The notes beneath the pieces were generated by a model that saw only the letters and a program-made list of their open reading frames with translations, was not told the DNA's origin and did not search any database. Source: JAZUOT01 sp045604805 (GTDB lineage Bacteria; Bacillota; Clostridia; Oscillospirales; Acutalibacteraceae). Taken from it: a stretch of DNA of 46,777 nt. The first letter of the stretch is position 1. Every line of letters begins with the position of its first letter. A program made the position numbers and the translations under genes. The stretch is taken from the NCBI GenBank assembly GCA_045604805.1, contig JAZUOT010000040.1, forward strand, positions 1 through 46,777, written 5' to 3'. Below, piece after piece: positions 33,783 to 44,064 of the stretch.

Positions 33783-34424
33783 TTAAAATTTCTCATTTGC
33801 ATATTTCATATATCTGTTCTCTTGTCTTTCTCTTTCGAGAGTTGTAAGCTCCCCATGTCCGGGATAGACATTGTAGTCTCCCTCTAGCTGATATATTGAT
33901 TTCAAAGAGCGTAAAATAGTTCGGTTGGCACCAGTTGGCAAGTCTGTCCTGCCCATAGCGTCTTTAAAAAGAGTATCTCCTGTGAAAAGCTCATTGCCAA
34001 GTATAAAACAAAGGCTGCCAGCGGTATGCCCCGAGGTTTCTAGAACCTTTATTTTATCCGCTGAAAAATCTAGGACATCTCCATCATCTAAGAGTATATC
34101 CGGGGTAAAAATTTCAACAGTTACATTGAAATTCCTATTCATGTTGAGAGTGCTATCAGATATAAAATCTTTATCTTTTGAAGAAATTGCTATTTTAGCT
34201 GAGGATATATCTTTGTAGTGTTTAGCAGCAGCTATGTGGTCAAAATGTCCGTGGGTAAGCAATATGTATTTTAATTTATCTTCTGGGATATTAGCTATAG
34301 CTTCATCAAGCTCAGGAGAAACAGCACCAGGGTCGACTAGTATAGCTTCGCCATTTTTTATATCAGAGAGGAGGTAGGTGTTAGTTTCAAGTTCACCAAC
34401 AATAAACTTCTTTACTTCGTACAT
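33783..34424 (-). CDS. Metallo-beta-lactamase-fold hydrolase (glyoxalase II-like)
   Basis: A 213-residue binuclear metal hydrolase. LLTHGHFDHIAA is the core metal motif; the ETSGHTAGSLCF and VYPGHGELT segments give the other ligands. Residues 1-60 form the first beta sheet. It resembles YqgX/GloB-type enzymes but lacks the C-terminal substrate domain of true glyoxalase II. The ATG at 34424 follows AAGGAAG by ten bases; the 11-codon longer version would overlap dtd. It is commonly next to dtd and rel in Clostridia; function is inferred as thioester hydrolysis. Confidence 0.82.
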   Translation of the reverse strand: MYEVKKFIVGELETNTYLLSDIKNGEAILVDPGAVSPELDEAIANIPEDKLKYILLTHGHFDHIAAAKHYKDISSAKIAISSKDKDFISDSTLNMNRNFNVTVEIFTPDILLDDGDVLDFSADKIKVLETSGHTAGSLCFILGNELFTGDTLFKDAMGRTDLPTGANRTILRSLKSIYQLEGDYNVYPGHGELTTLERERQENRYMKYANEKF

Positions 34425-34440
34425 AGAATAGACACTTCCT

Positions 34441-34893
34441 TCATTGCAGCTCTTCACTATCTAAAATTATCGTAACAGGGCCGTCGTTTAAAAGTTCAAC
34501 TTTCATATCTGCTCCAAAAACACCCCTAGATACCTTCTTTATACCACTATCTTCTAGAGTTTTACAAAAATCTTCGTATAAAGATTTTGCAATATCAGGT
34601 TTGGCAGCTGAACAAAATGATGGTCTTCGACCTTTTTTGCAATCAGCATATAAAGTAAAATTGGGAACAACTAAAGTTTCCCCAGCTATATCTTTAAGCG
34701 AAAAATTCATTTTTTCATTATCGTCTTCGAATATGCGAAGATTGGCAGTTTTATCTGCTATAAGTTTTACGGTCTCTAAACTATCACCACAAGCTACACC
34801 CAAAAGCACAAGTAAACCGCAGCCAATTTCGGCAACTTTTTCACCGTCTATAGTTACAGAAGCATTTTTTACTCTTTGTAAGATTGCTTTCAC
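34441..34893 (-). CDS. dtd: D-aminoacyl-tRNA deacylase
   Basis: Removes D-amino acids mischarged on tRNA. The start MKAILQRVKNASVTIDGE, PNFTLYADCKKGRRPSF and NDGPVTIILDS are family hallmarks. At 150 residues it is full length. In the common SQFTL motif the Ser-Gln pair reads Pro-Asn here, a small deviation at the active-site edge. It lies 20 bases after the rel gene on the same strand. Confidence 0.95.
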   Translation of the reverse strand: MKAILQRVKNASVTIDGEKVAEIGCGLLVLLGVACGDSLETVKLIADKTANLRIFEDDNEKMNFSLKDIAGETLVVPNFTLYADCKKGRRPSFCSAAKPDIAKSLYEDFCKTLEDSGIKKVSRGVFGADMKVELLNDGPVTIILDSEELQ

Positions 34894-34913
34894 CTAAATA
34901 CACACCCTTATTT

Positions 34914-37115
34914 TTAGTCTCGCTTTACAGATATTACTCCATCAATACTTTCTATTTTTTCTTGTATTCTATCCATATGTTTTTTGTTTTTAACTTTTAC
35001 TGCGATGTCTACTATACCTTTTCCGTTTTTTATAGCTCTGGAACTCATATTGGTTATAAATATATGCATCATAGAGAGCTTGACAGTTATATCAGCAAGC
35101 AAACCTTCGCGGTTAGTTACAAGTATTTCCATATGAGATATAAATTCTTGATTCTCCCCATTATTCCAGTTTGCTTTTATCCATCTGTCATTAAGGGACG
35201 AATTTGCGTTAAGATCCGGAACATTTTTACAGCTTGTCTTATGTATTGACACTCCATGTCCCCTTGTGATAAAACCTATTATTTCATCGCCCGGCAGAGG
35301 ATTACAACATTTAGAAAACTTTATCAAACAATCGTCAATTCCATCTATAGTAATACCACTTTGAGATTTATTTTTTTGCTGTGTTTCTGGAGCTGTCTGA
35401 GGGAGAACTTCAGCTTTTTGTGGCTGTTTCATCTTCAAGTAAGAATCTTTTATGCGTGGCATCATTTTTCTCAATTGTATGCCACCGTATCCTATGGCTG
35501 CATAAAAATCATTTACACTATTGAAATGATGTTTGAGAGATAAGTCGTTTAAGAAGCTTTCAAATTCACTATCAGATAAGTATATCCTATTGCGTCTGAA
35601 ATTAAGCTCAATTTCAGCCTTGCCTTCAGCTATATTTTCATCGCGTTTTTCTTTTTTGAACCAACTGCGTATCTTGCTTCTGGCAGTACTTGTCTTAACT
35701 ATATTTAACCAGTCACGACTTGGTCCTTTATTTAGCTCTTTAGATGTAAGAATACTAATAACATCACCGGTTTTAAGTTTATAATCCAAAGTGACGATCC
35801 TACCATTCGCTTTGGCTCCTATCATACGGTTGCCAACATCAGTATGTATCGAATATGCAAAGTCTACAACAGTAGATCCCGTAGGCAGATTTTTCACTTC
35901 ACCTTTAGGAGTGAAAACAAAGACATCTTCTGGCATTAAATCAGTTTTTATATTTTGCAAAACATCCGATACATCAGCAATATCCTTTTGAGATTCTATC
36001 ATTTGTCGTATCCACGCCACGCGCTTTTCAAAAGAATCAGATTTATTAATGCCAAGTTTGTATTTCCAGTGAGCCGCTATGCCATATTCAGCAGTTTTAT
36101 GCATTTCCCTAGTTCTTATCTGTACTTCAAAAGGCGTTGCTTTTTCGCTGATAACAGTAGTGTGTAATGACTGATACAAGTTAGCTTTTGGCATAGATAT
36201 GTAATCTTTAAATCGATTTGGTATAGGGTTGTACATATCATGAATTAGCCCCAACACATGATAGCAGTCATTGATAGAATCCACTATTACCCTAAAGGCA
36301 TAGATATCATAAATCTCACCTATGGCACGGCCTTTCCCATAAACTTTGCGATACACACCGTTTATGCTTTTTATTCTGCCATAGATTTCAAAATTTTCTA
36401 TTCTTCCATTTAATTTATTGCTTATTTCTTCTACGATGTCCTCTATAAAAGTTTCTCTGCCATTCAGTCGTTCCTGTAAAGCTTCTGCTATATTTTCGTA
36501 ACCTATAGGGTCAAGACAACGCAAAGCAACATCTTCTAGAAATTCTTTGACAGCTCTTATTCCAAGTCTGTGTGCTATGGGTGCATAAACTTCCATAGTT
36601 TCTCGTGCCTTGTCTCTTTGTTTTTGTTCCTTCAGGTACTTTATAGTGTGCATATTATGCAATCTGTCTGCGAGCTTTATTATTATCACACGAATATCCC
36701 TGGACATTGCTATAAACATTTTTCTGACATTTTCAGCTTGTTGCTCTTCACGAGAAGAAAAGGGAATTTTACCTAGTTTTGTAACACCGTCAGTAAGCGC
36801 AGCTACATCTTCCCCAAAAAGCTCTTCTACTTCTTCTAAACTCACAGAGGTATCTTCTACAACATCATGCAAAAGTGCGGCTGTTATAGAATCAGTATCA
36901 AGACCTAAGTGAACTAGTGTGAAAGCTACAGATAAAGGATGCGTTATGTAAGGTTGACCGGATTTACGAAGCTGTTCTGAATGGGCACTATTTGCAAATT
37001 CGAAAGCTTTTTTTATTTTTTCAAAATCATATTTTTTGTCGTCATTTCTTTCTTTCAGAGCTTTTTCAAGCTCTGGATAGGTACAACTTTCCCGTATGAA
37101 CAGATTGTTTATCAT
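34914..37115 (-). CDS. rel: Bifunctional (p)ppGpp synthetase/hydrolase
   Basis: Stringent-response enzyme of 733 residues. The N-terminal HD hydrolase domain includes HPLSVAFTLVHL and LLHDVVEDT. The synthetase domain includes EIYDIYAFRVIV and RFKDYISMPKANLYQSLHTTV. The TGS domain (PKGEVKNLPTGSTVVDFAY), a zinc-finger-type CCNPLPGDEIIGFITRGHG and a C-terminal ACT domain (EILVTNREGLLADIT) follow. Both catalytic domains look intact. The ATG at 37115 follows AGAGGTG; an in-frame start ten codons earlier would overlap recJ. apt, often upstream, is absent. Confidence 0.95.
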   Translation of the reverse strand: MINNLFIRESCTYPELEKALKERNDDKKYDFEKIKKAFEFANSAHSEQLRKSGQPYITHPLSVAFTLVHLGLDTDSITAALLHDVVEDTSVSLEEVEELFGEDVAALTDGVTKLGKIPFSSREEQQAENVRKMFIAMSRDIRVIIIKLADRLHNMHTIKYLKEQKQRDKARETMEVYAPIAHRLGIRAVKEFLEDVALRCLDPIGYENIAEALQERLNGRETFIEDIVEEISNKLNGRIENFEIYGRIKSINGVYRKVYGKGRAIGEIYDIYAFRVIVDSINDCYHVLGLIHDMYNPIPNRFKDYISMPKANLYQSLHTTVISEKATPFEVQIRTREMHKTAEYGIAAHWKYKLGINKSDSFEKRVAWIRQMIESQKDIADVSDVLQNIKTDLMPEDVFVFTPKGEVKNLPTGSTVVDFAYSIHTDVGNRMIGAKANGRIVTLDYKLKTGDVISILTSKELNKGPSRDWLNIVKTSTARSKIRSWFKKEKRDENIAEGKAEIELNFRRNRIYLSDSEFESFLNDLSLKHHFNSVNDFYAAIGYGGIQLRKMMPRIKDSYLKMKQPQKAEVLPQTAPETQQKNKSQSGITIDGIDDCLIKFSKCCNPLPGDEIIGFITRGHGVSIHKTSCKNVPDLNANSSLNDRWIKANWNNGENQEFISHMEILVTNREGLLADITVKLSMMHIFITNMSSRAIKNGKGIVDIAVKVKNKKHMDRIQEKIESIDGVISVKRD

Positions 37116-37141
37116 GAAACACACCTCTTTTCGCAAAATAA

Positions 37142-39196
37142 TCAATCTATTGAGACAAAAGATCGTAATTTCAAGAAAGTCTCAGACTCAAATAGATTAA
37201 CCTTGTCATTAGTATTTATTATTTTCAAAATTCTTTGTCCTGCATCTATTGATTCCTCAACCAAATTAGTTTCTATTAAAACATCAATTATAGCACATAT
37301 CTTGAAGTAATTTATTTTGGCATTGAAATTTTCATATATTAGCTTTATATTTGAACATATTATTCTGTTGGTTTTTATAAATTTATAGACCTTAATAAAA
37401 TCGTCACGAGATGGTAACATTTCAGAATTTATGATAATATTTTCACCCCTCACGAATGCTTCATAGAGTCTTTGTTCTTCCAAAGCGATATTGTAATCAA
37501 CATCGTGGAGCCTTATATCTTTTAAGACTATGCTCAAAGAGATAGTAGAATTAAAATCATTTTTACTAATAGAAACAGCTAAATCGACAGTATCAGAGAC
37601 ATTATATGGGAAGTTATCTGAGCTATACGAAAAACATAAAACCTCACTTTCATAATAGCCGTCGTTCACTACAAGTTTTAAATATTTTCCAGATTTAAGC
37701 TTTATAATACGTTTTATTTGCAATTTTTCAAGTAGTATTACTGGTTCCTCAAATCCGTTTCCAAAAGGTTCTATGCTTTCTAGTTCTTCTAAAAGGTGAG
37801 GAGAAAGCTTATCAAGAGAGAGTTTGCAATCTATATTTAATTCGTTATACGGCATTTGGGGATGATTTTCTTTCGCATATTGATTTATAGCTTTTCGAAA
37901 GGCAGGTATATTATCGCTTTTCATGCTAAGGCCAACCGCCATGTGATGCCCACCAAATTTTGTGAAATATTCTTTGCAATGATATATGGCTTCATACAAG
38001 GAAAAACCGGCAATACTTCTGCCGGATGCTACGGCTTCTTCTCCATCTTTAGATAGTATTATACAGGGTTTATCGTAAAGCTCAACTACTCTTGCTGCAA
38101 CTATACCCAGGACACCCTTGTGCCAATTTACACCATCTAAGACTATCACCCTGTCAGATAGCAAACAAGGATTCTCCTGTGCTATTTTTCTGACTTCTTG
38201 AATAATAGATTCTTGTATTGTTTTTCGAAGTCTATTGTCAGCATCAATCTCTTTTGCAAGATTTTGAACTTGTACTCTATCCTGGCAGGTCAAAAATTCT
38301 ACAGCCTTTTTTGCGTAGCTGACTCTGCCGGTAGCATTTATTCTCGGTACAAGATTGAACGATATATCTTGTATACTAAACTTTGTTTTATTTTGGAAAA
38401 AAAACTGCAATGCGGAATATAATATTGAATTTTTATCGCTATTAATTTTTTCTAACCCAAGTTTGATTATTTTTCTATTTTCTCCTAAAACTGGAACGCT
38501 GTCACCTATAGTACCTATTGCAGCAAGAGCAGAGTACTTATCTATAAATTTCTTTACATTCCCACTTTCGGTTTCCATCGCAGATATAAATTTAAGAACT
38601 AAGCCTGATGCACAATATTCTTTGAAACTACTTTTGCAGTCAAGACGATGAGGATCTACTACAGCACAGGCTTCAGGAACTGAATTTCCATGCTGACGGT
38701 GATGGTCTATTATAATTACATCTATGCCCAGACGTTTTGCATAAATGGTTTCTGCAAAACAAGAAATACCATTATCAACAGCAATAAGAAGTGATGTGCC
38801 ATCTTCTGCAAATTTATCCAAGGCAAGAGTGTTTATTCCATAACCCTCATTATCCCGCTCCGGTATGTAATAGCTAACATCTACGCCGTATTCTTTGAGA
38901 TATAGATACAAAATAGATACTCCTGTCGTACCATCAGCATCATAGTCACCGTATATGTATACTTTTTCATGATGTTCTATAGCTCTATGTAATCTTCTGC
39001 AAGCTTTATCCATGTCTTTTATCGAAAATGGAGAACTAAAAGTTCTATTCCTGCACAAAACTTGCTCGATACTCTCAATATCACAAACGAAATTTCTAGC
39101 AGCAAAAAGTGTTGCTAGAAACTTCGGCAAACTATACTTATTTGAGATCTCTTCAACCAGCGAAAAGTCAAACTTAGATAATTTCCATCGTTTCAT
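37142..39196 (-). CDS. recJ: Single-stranded-DNA-specific exonuclease RecJ
   Basis: 5'-3' exonuclease for recombination and mismatch repair. DHH domain motifs are IYGDYDADGTTGVSILYLYL and IIDHHRQHG; the DHHA1 part has ASGRSIAGFSLYEAI and KFGGHHMAVGLSM. An OB-fold and a C-terminal extension follow. With the ATG at 39196 the protein has 684 residues and begins MKRWKL, as RecJ proteins do; a GTG ten codons upstream is the alternative. The ribosome site AAGGTGG is 15 bases away, so the exact start is uncertain. Confidence 0.92.
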   Translation of the reverse strand: MKRWKLSKFDFSLVEEISNKYSLPKFLATLFAARNFVCDIESIEQVLCRNRTFSSPFSIKDMDKACRRLHRAIEHHEKVYIYGDYDADGTTGVSILYLYLKEYGVDVSYYIPERDNEGYGINTLALDKFAEDGTSLLIAVDNGISCFAETIYAKRLGIDVIIIDHHRQHGNSVPEACAVVDPHRLDCKSSFKEYCASGLVLKFISAMETESGNVKKFIDKYSALAAIGTIGDSVPVLGENRKIIKLGLEKINSDKNSILYSALQFFFQNKTKFSIQDISFNLVPRINATGRVSYAKKAVEFLTCQDRVQVQNLAKEIDADNRLRKTIQESIIQEVRKIAQENPCLLSDRVIVLDGVNWHKGVLGIVAARVVELYDKPCIILSKDGEEAVASGRSIAGFSLYEAIYHCKEYFTKFGGHHMAVGLSMKSDNIPAFRKAINQYAKENHPQMPYNELNIDCKLSLDKLSPHLLEELESIEPFGNGFEEPVILLEKLQIKRIIKLKSGKYLKLVVNDGYYESEVLCFSYSSDNFPYNVSDTVDLAVSISKNDFNSTISLSIVLKDIRLHDVDYNIALEEQRLYEAFVRGENIIINSEMLPSRDDFIKVYKFIKTNRIICSNIKLIYENFNAKINYFKICAIIDVLIETNLVEESIDAGQRILKIINTNDKVNLFESETFLKLRSFVSID

Positions 39197-39733
39197 TAAG
39201 ATATCGCTCTTCCACCTTAATAACACCTACTTAACAGGATAACATTAAAAATAATGCAAGCTCAAGAGAAAAAATATAAAATAACACTCTTTATTCCAGA
39301 AACCACAAATGAGATAACTTTTTGAAAAAAAGATTATAGGACGTTGTCATCAATAAAATATAATTACTATCTATCTTTCGGACCTTTAAATGAAAAAGAA
39401 GCACTGAATCATAGCTGAAAGTAAAATTTATATATTTTTTGTCAGAGAGCTTTGCAACTCTGAAGTCCCTTTATAGAATTAAAGGTTTCTTTTAACACAT
39501 ACCTGTCTTTTAACGCGCAGCTTTGAATGAGTTACATCAAAAATACTGAAACTAAAAGGTAGCAGAAGCAATTATAGTATCTTATTTTTGCATATTAACG
39601 TGAGGAGCACGTCCAGAGTTGTGATTTCATGGTGTGAAAAGATTCCTGTATACGCCAAATATTATGGTAAGCAGAATGACAAGATAAGGAAGAATACTGA
39701 ATTTTTATTAAAATTAGAAAATTTCAGAATTTT
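39197..39733. other. Non-coding stretch between recJ and the beta-CASP gene
   Basis: About 510-540 bases. It contains a small stem CAGAG-N10-CTCTG near 39448-39467 and a stem CCTTTA-N6-TAAAGG followed by TTTCTTTT near 39470-39495; either may be a weak terminator. No ORF with a ribosome site is convincing and no known RNA gene was recognised. It is large for this gene-dense part of the window. Confidence 0.4.
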
Positions 39734-41329
39734 TCATCTTTCCCATTTATCTGCCAGTTCTTCTATTTGTCTTGCGAATTTATTGAGGTCTTTGTTCGTA
39801 CCGCCTTCGTTATGAGAAATAACCTCCAGCAATTTTTTTCCAGCCGCTTTAAGCCTTTCAAAGGCAATATTTGTTTTACTGATATGATATTTTTTAAGTT
39901 TTTTGCAAGAACCATCACGCAATTTAATATCATGAATGAGGTCATATTCTGCTCCACTGAAAGGGGCAACACAGTGACAAGTTAGGAGCTTTGATATTTT
40001 ATCTACCATGATATTACAAGCGTCATCTTGACCATGATTAATAAACACAGTTTTCGGTTTTTTTCTAAAAGATGAAATCCATTTAATCAAACCATCTTCA
40101 TCGGCATGGCCGCTTATCCCAGACAAAGCTTTTATTTGAGCGTTAACAGTTATTTTTTCACCGAACAGCTTTATTTCTTTTAATCCGTCGTGAAGCATTC
40201 TGCCTAGTGTTCCGTTAGCCTGGTATCCTACGAATAGAACAATAGAATTGCTCCGCCACAAATTATGCTTTAGATGGTGACGTATCCTCCCAGCATCACA
40301 CATACCGCTGGCTGAAATAATAACTTTAGGTGTACTATCCTCGTTTATTTCACGAGATTCATCACTGCTTACAGTAAGATTTAAGTTAGAAAAAGATAAT
40401 GGGTTTGTACCCTTATCTATTAATTTCAAAGTTTCAGCGTCCATATATTCACGTTCTGCATGAGTAAATATTTCTGTAGCTTCTATTGCAAGGGGACTGT
40501 CTACATATACAGGAAAATCGTCGTGTCCTTTAACTAAACCTCTTTCTTTTATCTGCCTTATAAAATACAACAACTGTTGAGTTCTACCTACAGCAAATGA
40601 AGGTATAATTAAATTTCCTCCATTATCTAGAGCTTCTTGAATTATTATAGCAAGTTCCCCAACATAGTTTGTAGCTTCGGTGTGCTTTCTTCCACCATAT
40701 GTTGATTCCATAATGACATAATCAGCTTCATCTATGTATGAAGGGTCATTTATAAGTGCTTGCCCGCTATTTCCGATATCTCCGGAAAAGACAATTTTTC
40801 GTTCTTCGAAATCTTCCTTAGCCCATATTTCTATACTAGCAGAACCTAACAGATGACCGGCATCTACGAATCTAAATTTTATTCCGGGGCAAAGCTCATA
40901 TATCTTATTGTAGCTATATCCCTCAAAATGTGGCATTAAAGCCTCTACAGCTTGCATGTCGTAAGCAGCCTCTATCGGAGCGACGCCAGATCGTCTAGCT
41001 TTTCTGTTTTTCCACTCAGCTTCAAACATCTGTATATGCGCACTATCTCGAAGCATAATGTCGCACAATCTTTTTGTTCCAAAGGTAGATATTACTTTTC
41101 CTCTAAATCCATTTTTGTATAGCAACGGCAAATTACCTGTGTGGTCTATATGCGCATGGGTCGCAAAAACATAGTCTATTTTGTTTGCTGGGATTTCAAG
41201 CTCTTGATTTTCATACAAATCTATACCTTGTTTCATACCGTAATCCACAAGGATATGTTTGCCGCATATATTCATATACGTACAGCTGCCAGTCACTTCA
41301 TGGGTAGCTCCATAAAATACGATTTTCAT
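39734..41329 (-). CDS. Metallo-beta-lactamase/beta-CASP ribonuclease-like protein
   Basis: A 531-residue protein of the CPSF73/RNase J superfamily. The metallo-beta-lactamase motif is FATHAHIDHTGNLPLL, with GHLLGSASIEI and FSGDIGNSGQAL as further metal motifs. The beta-CASP domain has PSFAVGRTQQLLY and ISASGMCDAGRIRHHL. The RMMBL end contains LSGISGHADEDGLIKWI and FINHGQ. These mark an RNA-processing nuclease. The unusual feature is a 60-70 residue C-terminal extension (helical, charged). It has AAGGGG upstream of the ATG. RNA target is unknown. Confidence 0.9.
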   Translation of the reverse strand: MKIVFYGATHEVTGSCTYMNICGKHILVDYGMKQGIDLYENQELEIPANKIDYVFATHAHIDHTGNLPLLYKNGFRGKVISTFGTKRLCDIMLRDSAHIQMFEAEWKNRKARRSGVAPIEAAYDMQAVEALMPHFEGYSYNKIYELCPGIKFRFVDAGHLLGSASIEIWAKEDFEERKIVFSGDIGNSGQALINDPSYIDEADYVIMESTYGGRKHTEATNYVGELAIIIQEALDNGGNLIIPSFAVGRTQQLLYFIRQIKERGLVKGHDDFPVYVDSPLAIEATEIFTHAEREYMDAETLKLIDKGTNPLSFSNLNLTVSSDESREINEDSTPKVIISASGMCDAGRIRHHLKHNLWRSNSIVLFVGYQANGTLGRMLHDGLKEIKLFGEKITVNAQIKALSGISGHADEDGLIKWISSFRKKPKTVFINHGQDDACNIMVDKISKLLTCHCVAPFSGAEYDLIHDIKLRDGSCKKLKKYHISKTNIAFERLKAAGKKLLEVISHNEGGTNKDLNKFARQIEELADKWER

Positions 41330-41368
41330 AAATATTACCCCTTGAAAATTTAGTGATATGAACGATTA

Positions 41369-42496
41369 TTATTTAAAAAATTCTTTTATTCCTGTAACAA
41401 CAGATTTCAACTTATCCTTTTCAATACCATAGTAAAGTGGCAAGCGTAAAAGTCTTTCGCTTTCCTTTGTTGTAAATTTATCTTCCCCTCTAAATTCGGA
41501 AAATTTCTTACCAGCAGGTGAAGTGTGCAAAGGTACGTAGTGAAAAACACTCTGCACACCTTTGCCATTAAGAAACTTGATAAGTTTACTTCTCACAGTT
41601 AAATCTTTCACCTTTATATAGTACATATGTGCATTGTGAGTACAGTATTCAGGTATAACAGGTTGTTCTATCTTTCCTTGTTTGGCTAAATCATATAATT
41701 GTTCATTGTAAAAATTCCAAGAACCTAATCTATTGTTGGTTATGTCATTAGCAATTTCAAACTGAGCAAAAAGATATGCTGCATTGATATCACTAGGCAG
41801 ATAAGAAGAACCGGCATTTACCCAAGTATATTTGTCGACTTGACCCCTGAAAAATTTACTACGATCCGTACCCTTTTCTCTGATTATCTCAGCCTCTTCT
41901 TTGAATTTATTATCGTTGAAAACTAAAGCTCCACCTTCACCCATACTAAAGTTTTTCGTTTCATGGAAGCTATAGCAACCAAGGTTTCCTATACCTCCTA
42001 ACGCCTCACCTTTATAATATGCCATTACAGCTTGTGCTGCATCTTCTATTACCCAAATATTATGTTGGCGAGCTATGTCACATATTTTATCCATCTCACA
42101 AGCAACACCCGCATAATGCACAGGTACAATGGCCTTAGTTTTTTTTGTAATAGCGGCTTCTATCAAATTTTCGTTGATATTCATGGTGTCAGGTCGTATG
42201 TCGACAAATATGACCTTTGCGCCACGTAAGATAAAGGCATTAGCAGTAGATACAAAAGTATATGATGGCATTATAACTTCATCGCCAGCTTCTATCCCGC
42301 ACAGTATAGCTGACATTTCCAAGGCGTGTGTACAAGATGTAGTTAAAAGAACATTATTCAAATTAAATTGCTCTTTCATCCACTGGCTACATTTGGATGT
42401 GTAAAAACCATCTCCACAAGTCTTGTGCCTATCGAATGCGTCTTTGATATAGTCTATTCCTTTCTCGATACTAGGAGCTATATTAAAATCTATCAT
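41369..42496 (-). CDS. dTDP-4-amino-4,6-dideoxygalactose transaminase (WecE/RffA-type)
   Basis: PLP enzyme of the DegT/DnrJ/EryC1 family, 375 residues, close in length to E. coli WecE. It has GDGFYTSKCSQWM, TTSCTHALEMSAILCGIEAGDEVIMPSYTF, EDAAQAVMA, and the PLP lysine in SFHETKNFSMGEGG. It makes 4-amino-4,6-dideoxy sugars for surface glycans. The ATG at 42496 follows TGAGGT by five bases; the TTG at 42508 overlaps that site. Its partner is a polytopic membrane protein immediately upstream, probably handling a related glycan. No other sugar-nucleotide genes are in view. Confidence 0.92.
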   Translation of the reverse strand: MIDFNIAPSIEKGIDYIKDAFDRHKTCGDGFYTSKCSQWMKEQFNLNNVLLTTSCTHALEMSAILCGIEAGDEVIMPSYTFVSTANAFILRGAKVIFVDIRPDTMNINENLIEAAITKKTKAIVPVHYAGVACEMDKICDIARQHNIWVIEDAAQAVMAYYKGEALGGIGNLGCYSFHETKNFSMGEGGALVFNDNKFKEEAEIIREKGTDRSKFFRGQVDKYTWVNAGSSYLPSDINAAYLFAQFEIANDITNNRLGSWNFYNEQLYDLAKQGKIEQPVIPEYCTHNAHMYYIKVKDLTVRSKLIKFLNGKGVQSVFHYVPLHTSPAGKKFSEFRGEDKFTTKESERLLRLPLYYGIEKDKLKSVVTGIKEFFK

Positions 42497-42535
42497 AGTA
42501 TACCTCAAAAAATAAAGAAAAAATCGTATATTTTT

Positions 42536-43870
42536 TTAGCAATAGTGATTTATAAGTAACAATAAACTATATACTGAGAGTAAAGCTAAAATTACATAAA
42601 TTATGATATAAGAAATGTTTCTTAAAAATTTATTCTTCATAAATTTGTCAATGGCTGTTCCTATACCAAGAGAAAAGAAAAATGACATAGGAAGTAAGCC
42701 TGGCAATATGTATCTGCCCTGTGGCTGAAAATCATTGAAATATGAATAATACATACTTATGGCTATCGGAAAAAGAAAAGAAAGAAACATGGCTATTGTA
42801 AATATCCAGGCTTTTTTCTGCTTTGATTTATCTAAGCGTTGGAAAATTTTGAAAACAAATAAGCAGCCCAATGTAGCAAGAACACACAAAGTAAAATAAA
42901 TTAAATAATGTTTGTAATGTAGTCTTATATCCATATTACCAAATGCGGCGAACACACTAAATCCAACACCTCGAAGCCAACCTCTATTCTTAAGCATAAA
43001 CCAAAAAGATTGTCCAAGATTATTCGGGTTGTCAATTTTTGACGGTTTGCAAAAATCAATAGCATACATCTCGGCACATTCATCTGCTGCAGAAAGGCCC
43101 AATATGTCACCATCATACAATATAGCATTCCGGATAAACCACCAGCCAGATATCACAAAAGCTACCAGCATAATGAATGATGATTTTTTTAACAATTCAT
43201 ATATATTTCTTTTAGCAGAAAAAAAAATAAGACAAGTTAAAAATAACAACGTGCTTACAACTAAATAGCCGTAAGCATTATAGTAAGAAATCAAACACAG
43301 ACCTAGGCCTAATGCCAAAAAAAAGCAGCTTTTGTAGCTCCAATCATCTTTTAAGCCTAAAAGCCAAGAGTAAATTATGAGTGAAGTGCAAAATATCGCG
43401 AAGCTATCTACATTTACATAGCAAGATATAAAAGCAAACTGCGGCAAACAAGCCACAAATGTAATGAATAGCCAGCGCTTAGCTTTGTTATTTATAAATA
43501 TTAGTTTGGATATTAAGTAAGTCATAGCTACAGTTGCCATGGAAAATGCTACTGTAACAGTTCTGGCAACATACAAAAACCCGTCTGTATTTTTAGTAAA
43601 AAAATTTATCACTTTCATTATGTAGCCTGACAGTATGTACGGTGTAATAGGGGTAAATGCATAGGAATTTCCCCAGTAAGGATGTCTTATTTCAGGATCT
43701 GAACCTACTGGTAAGTGCCCATGTTTAAATATAAATGTGGATATCTCATACCTCATGGCTTCATCTGGCCCCTCGCCAAAAGGTACTATTATCATCCATA
43801 ATAAATAAAATGTAGCTATCGAAATAAAAAACAGGATAAAGAATAATCTTTCATCTAATTTTATTTTCAT
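42536..43870 (-). CDS. Polytopic membrane protein, possible lipid-linked-sugar glycosyltransferase
   Basis: A 444-residue protein with about 10-12 membrane segments. An early extracytoplasmic loop has an acidic motif PFGEGPDEAMRYEIST, like the DE/ED-containing first loop of GT-C-fold (PMT-like or DUF2142) transferases, followed by RHPYWGNSYAFTP. A further loop at about 300-340 contains ADECAEMYAIDFCKPS. The ATG at 43870 follows GGGGTAGG by six bases. It is 39 bases from the WecE-type gene, which supports glycan work. No exact family assignment can be made from sequence alone. Confidence 0.7.
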   Translation of the reverse strand: MKIKLDERLFFILFFISIATFYLLWMIIVPFGEGPDEAMRYEISTFIFKHGHLPVGSDPEIRHPYWGNSYAFTPITPYILSGYIMKVINFFTKNTDGFLYVARTVTVAFSMATVAMTYLISKLIFINNKAKRWLFITFVACLPQFAFISCYVNVDSFAIFCTSLIIYSWLLGLKDDWSYKSCFFLALGLGLCLISYYNAYGYLVVSTLLFLTCLIFFSAKRNIYELLKKSSFIMLVAFVISGWWFIRNAILYDGDILGLSAADECAEMYAIDFCKPSKIDNPNNLGQSFWFMLKNRGWLRGVGFSVFAAFGNMDIRLHYKHYLIYFTLCVLATLGCLFVFKIFQRLDKSKQKKAWIFTIAMFLSFLFPIAISMYYSYFNDFQPQGRYILPGLLPMSFFFSLGIGTAIDKFMKNKFLRNISYIIIYVILALLSVYSLLLLINHYC

Positions 43871-44064
43871 ATTTAACCTACCCCAAAATTGTAAACAATC
43901 TCTATGGAATAGTAGCATAATGCTTAAGACTTAGCAACGAGTGAGGAAAAGAGCGTCCAATAACGACATCAATAAAAGTATATTTTGGAGATTTCGGATT
44001 TACATAAAAAAGTGGGGTGTAATATTGCAAGATATCCTTTTTCCTTTCATGGGTTTTGTGTATC

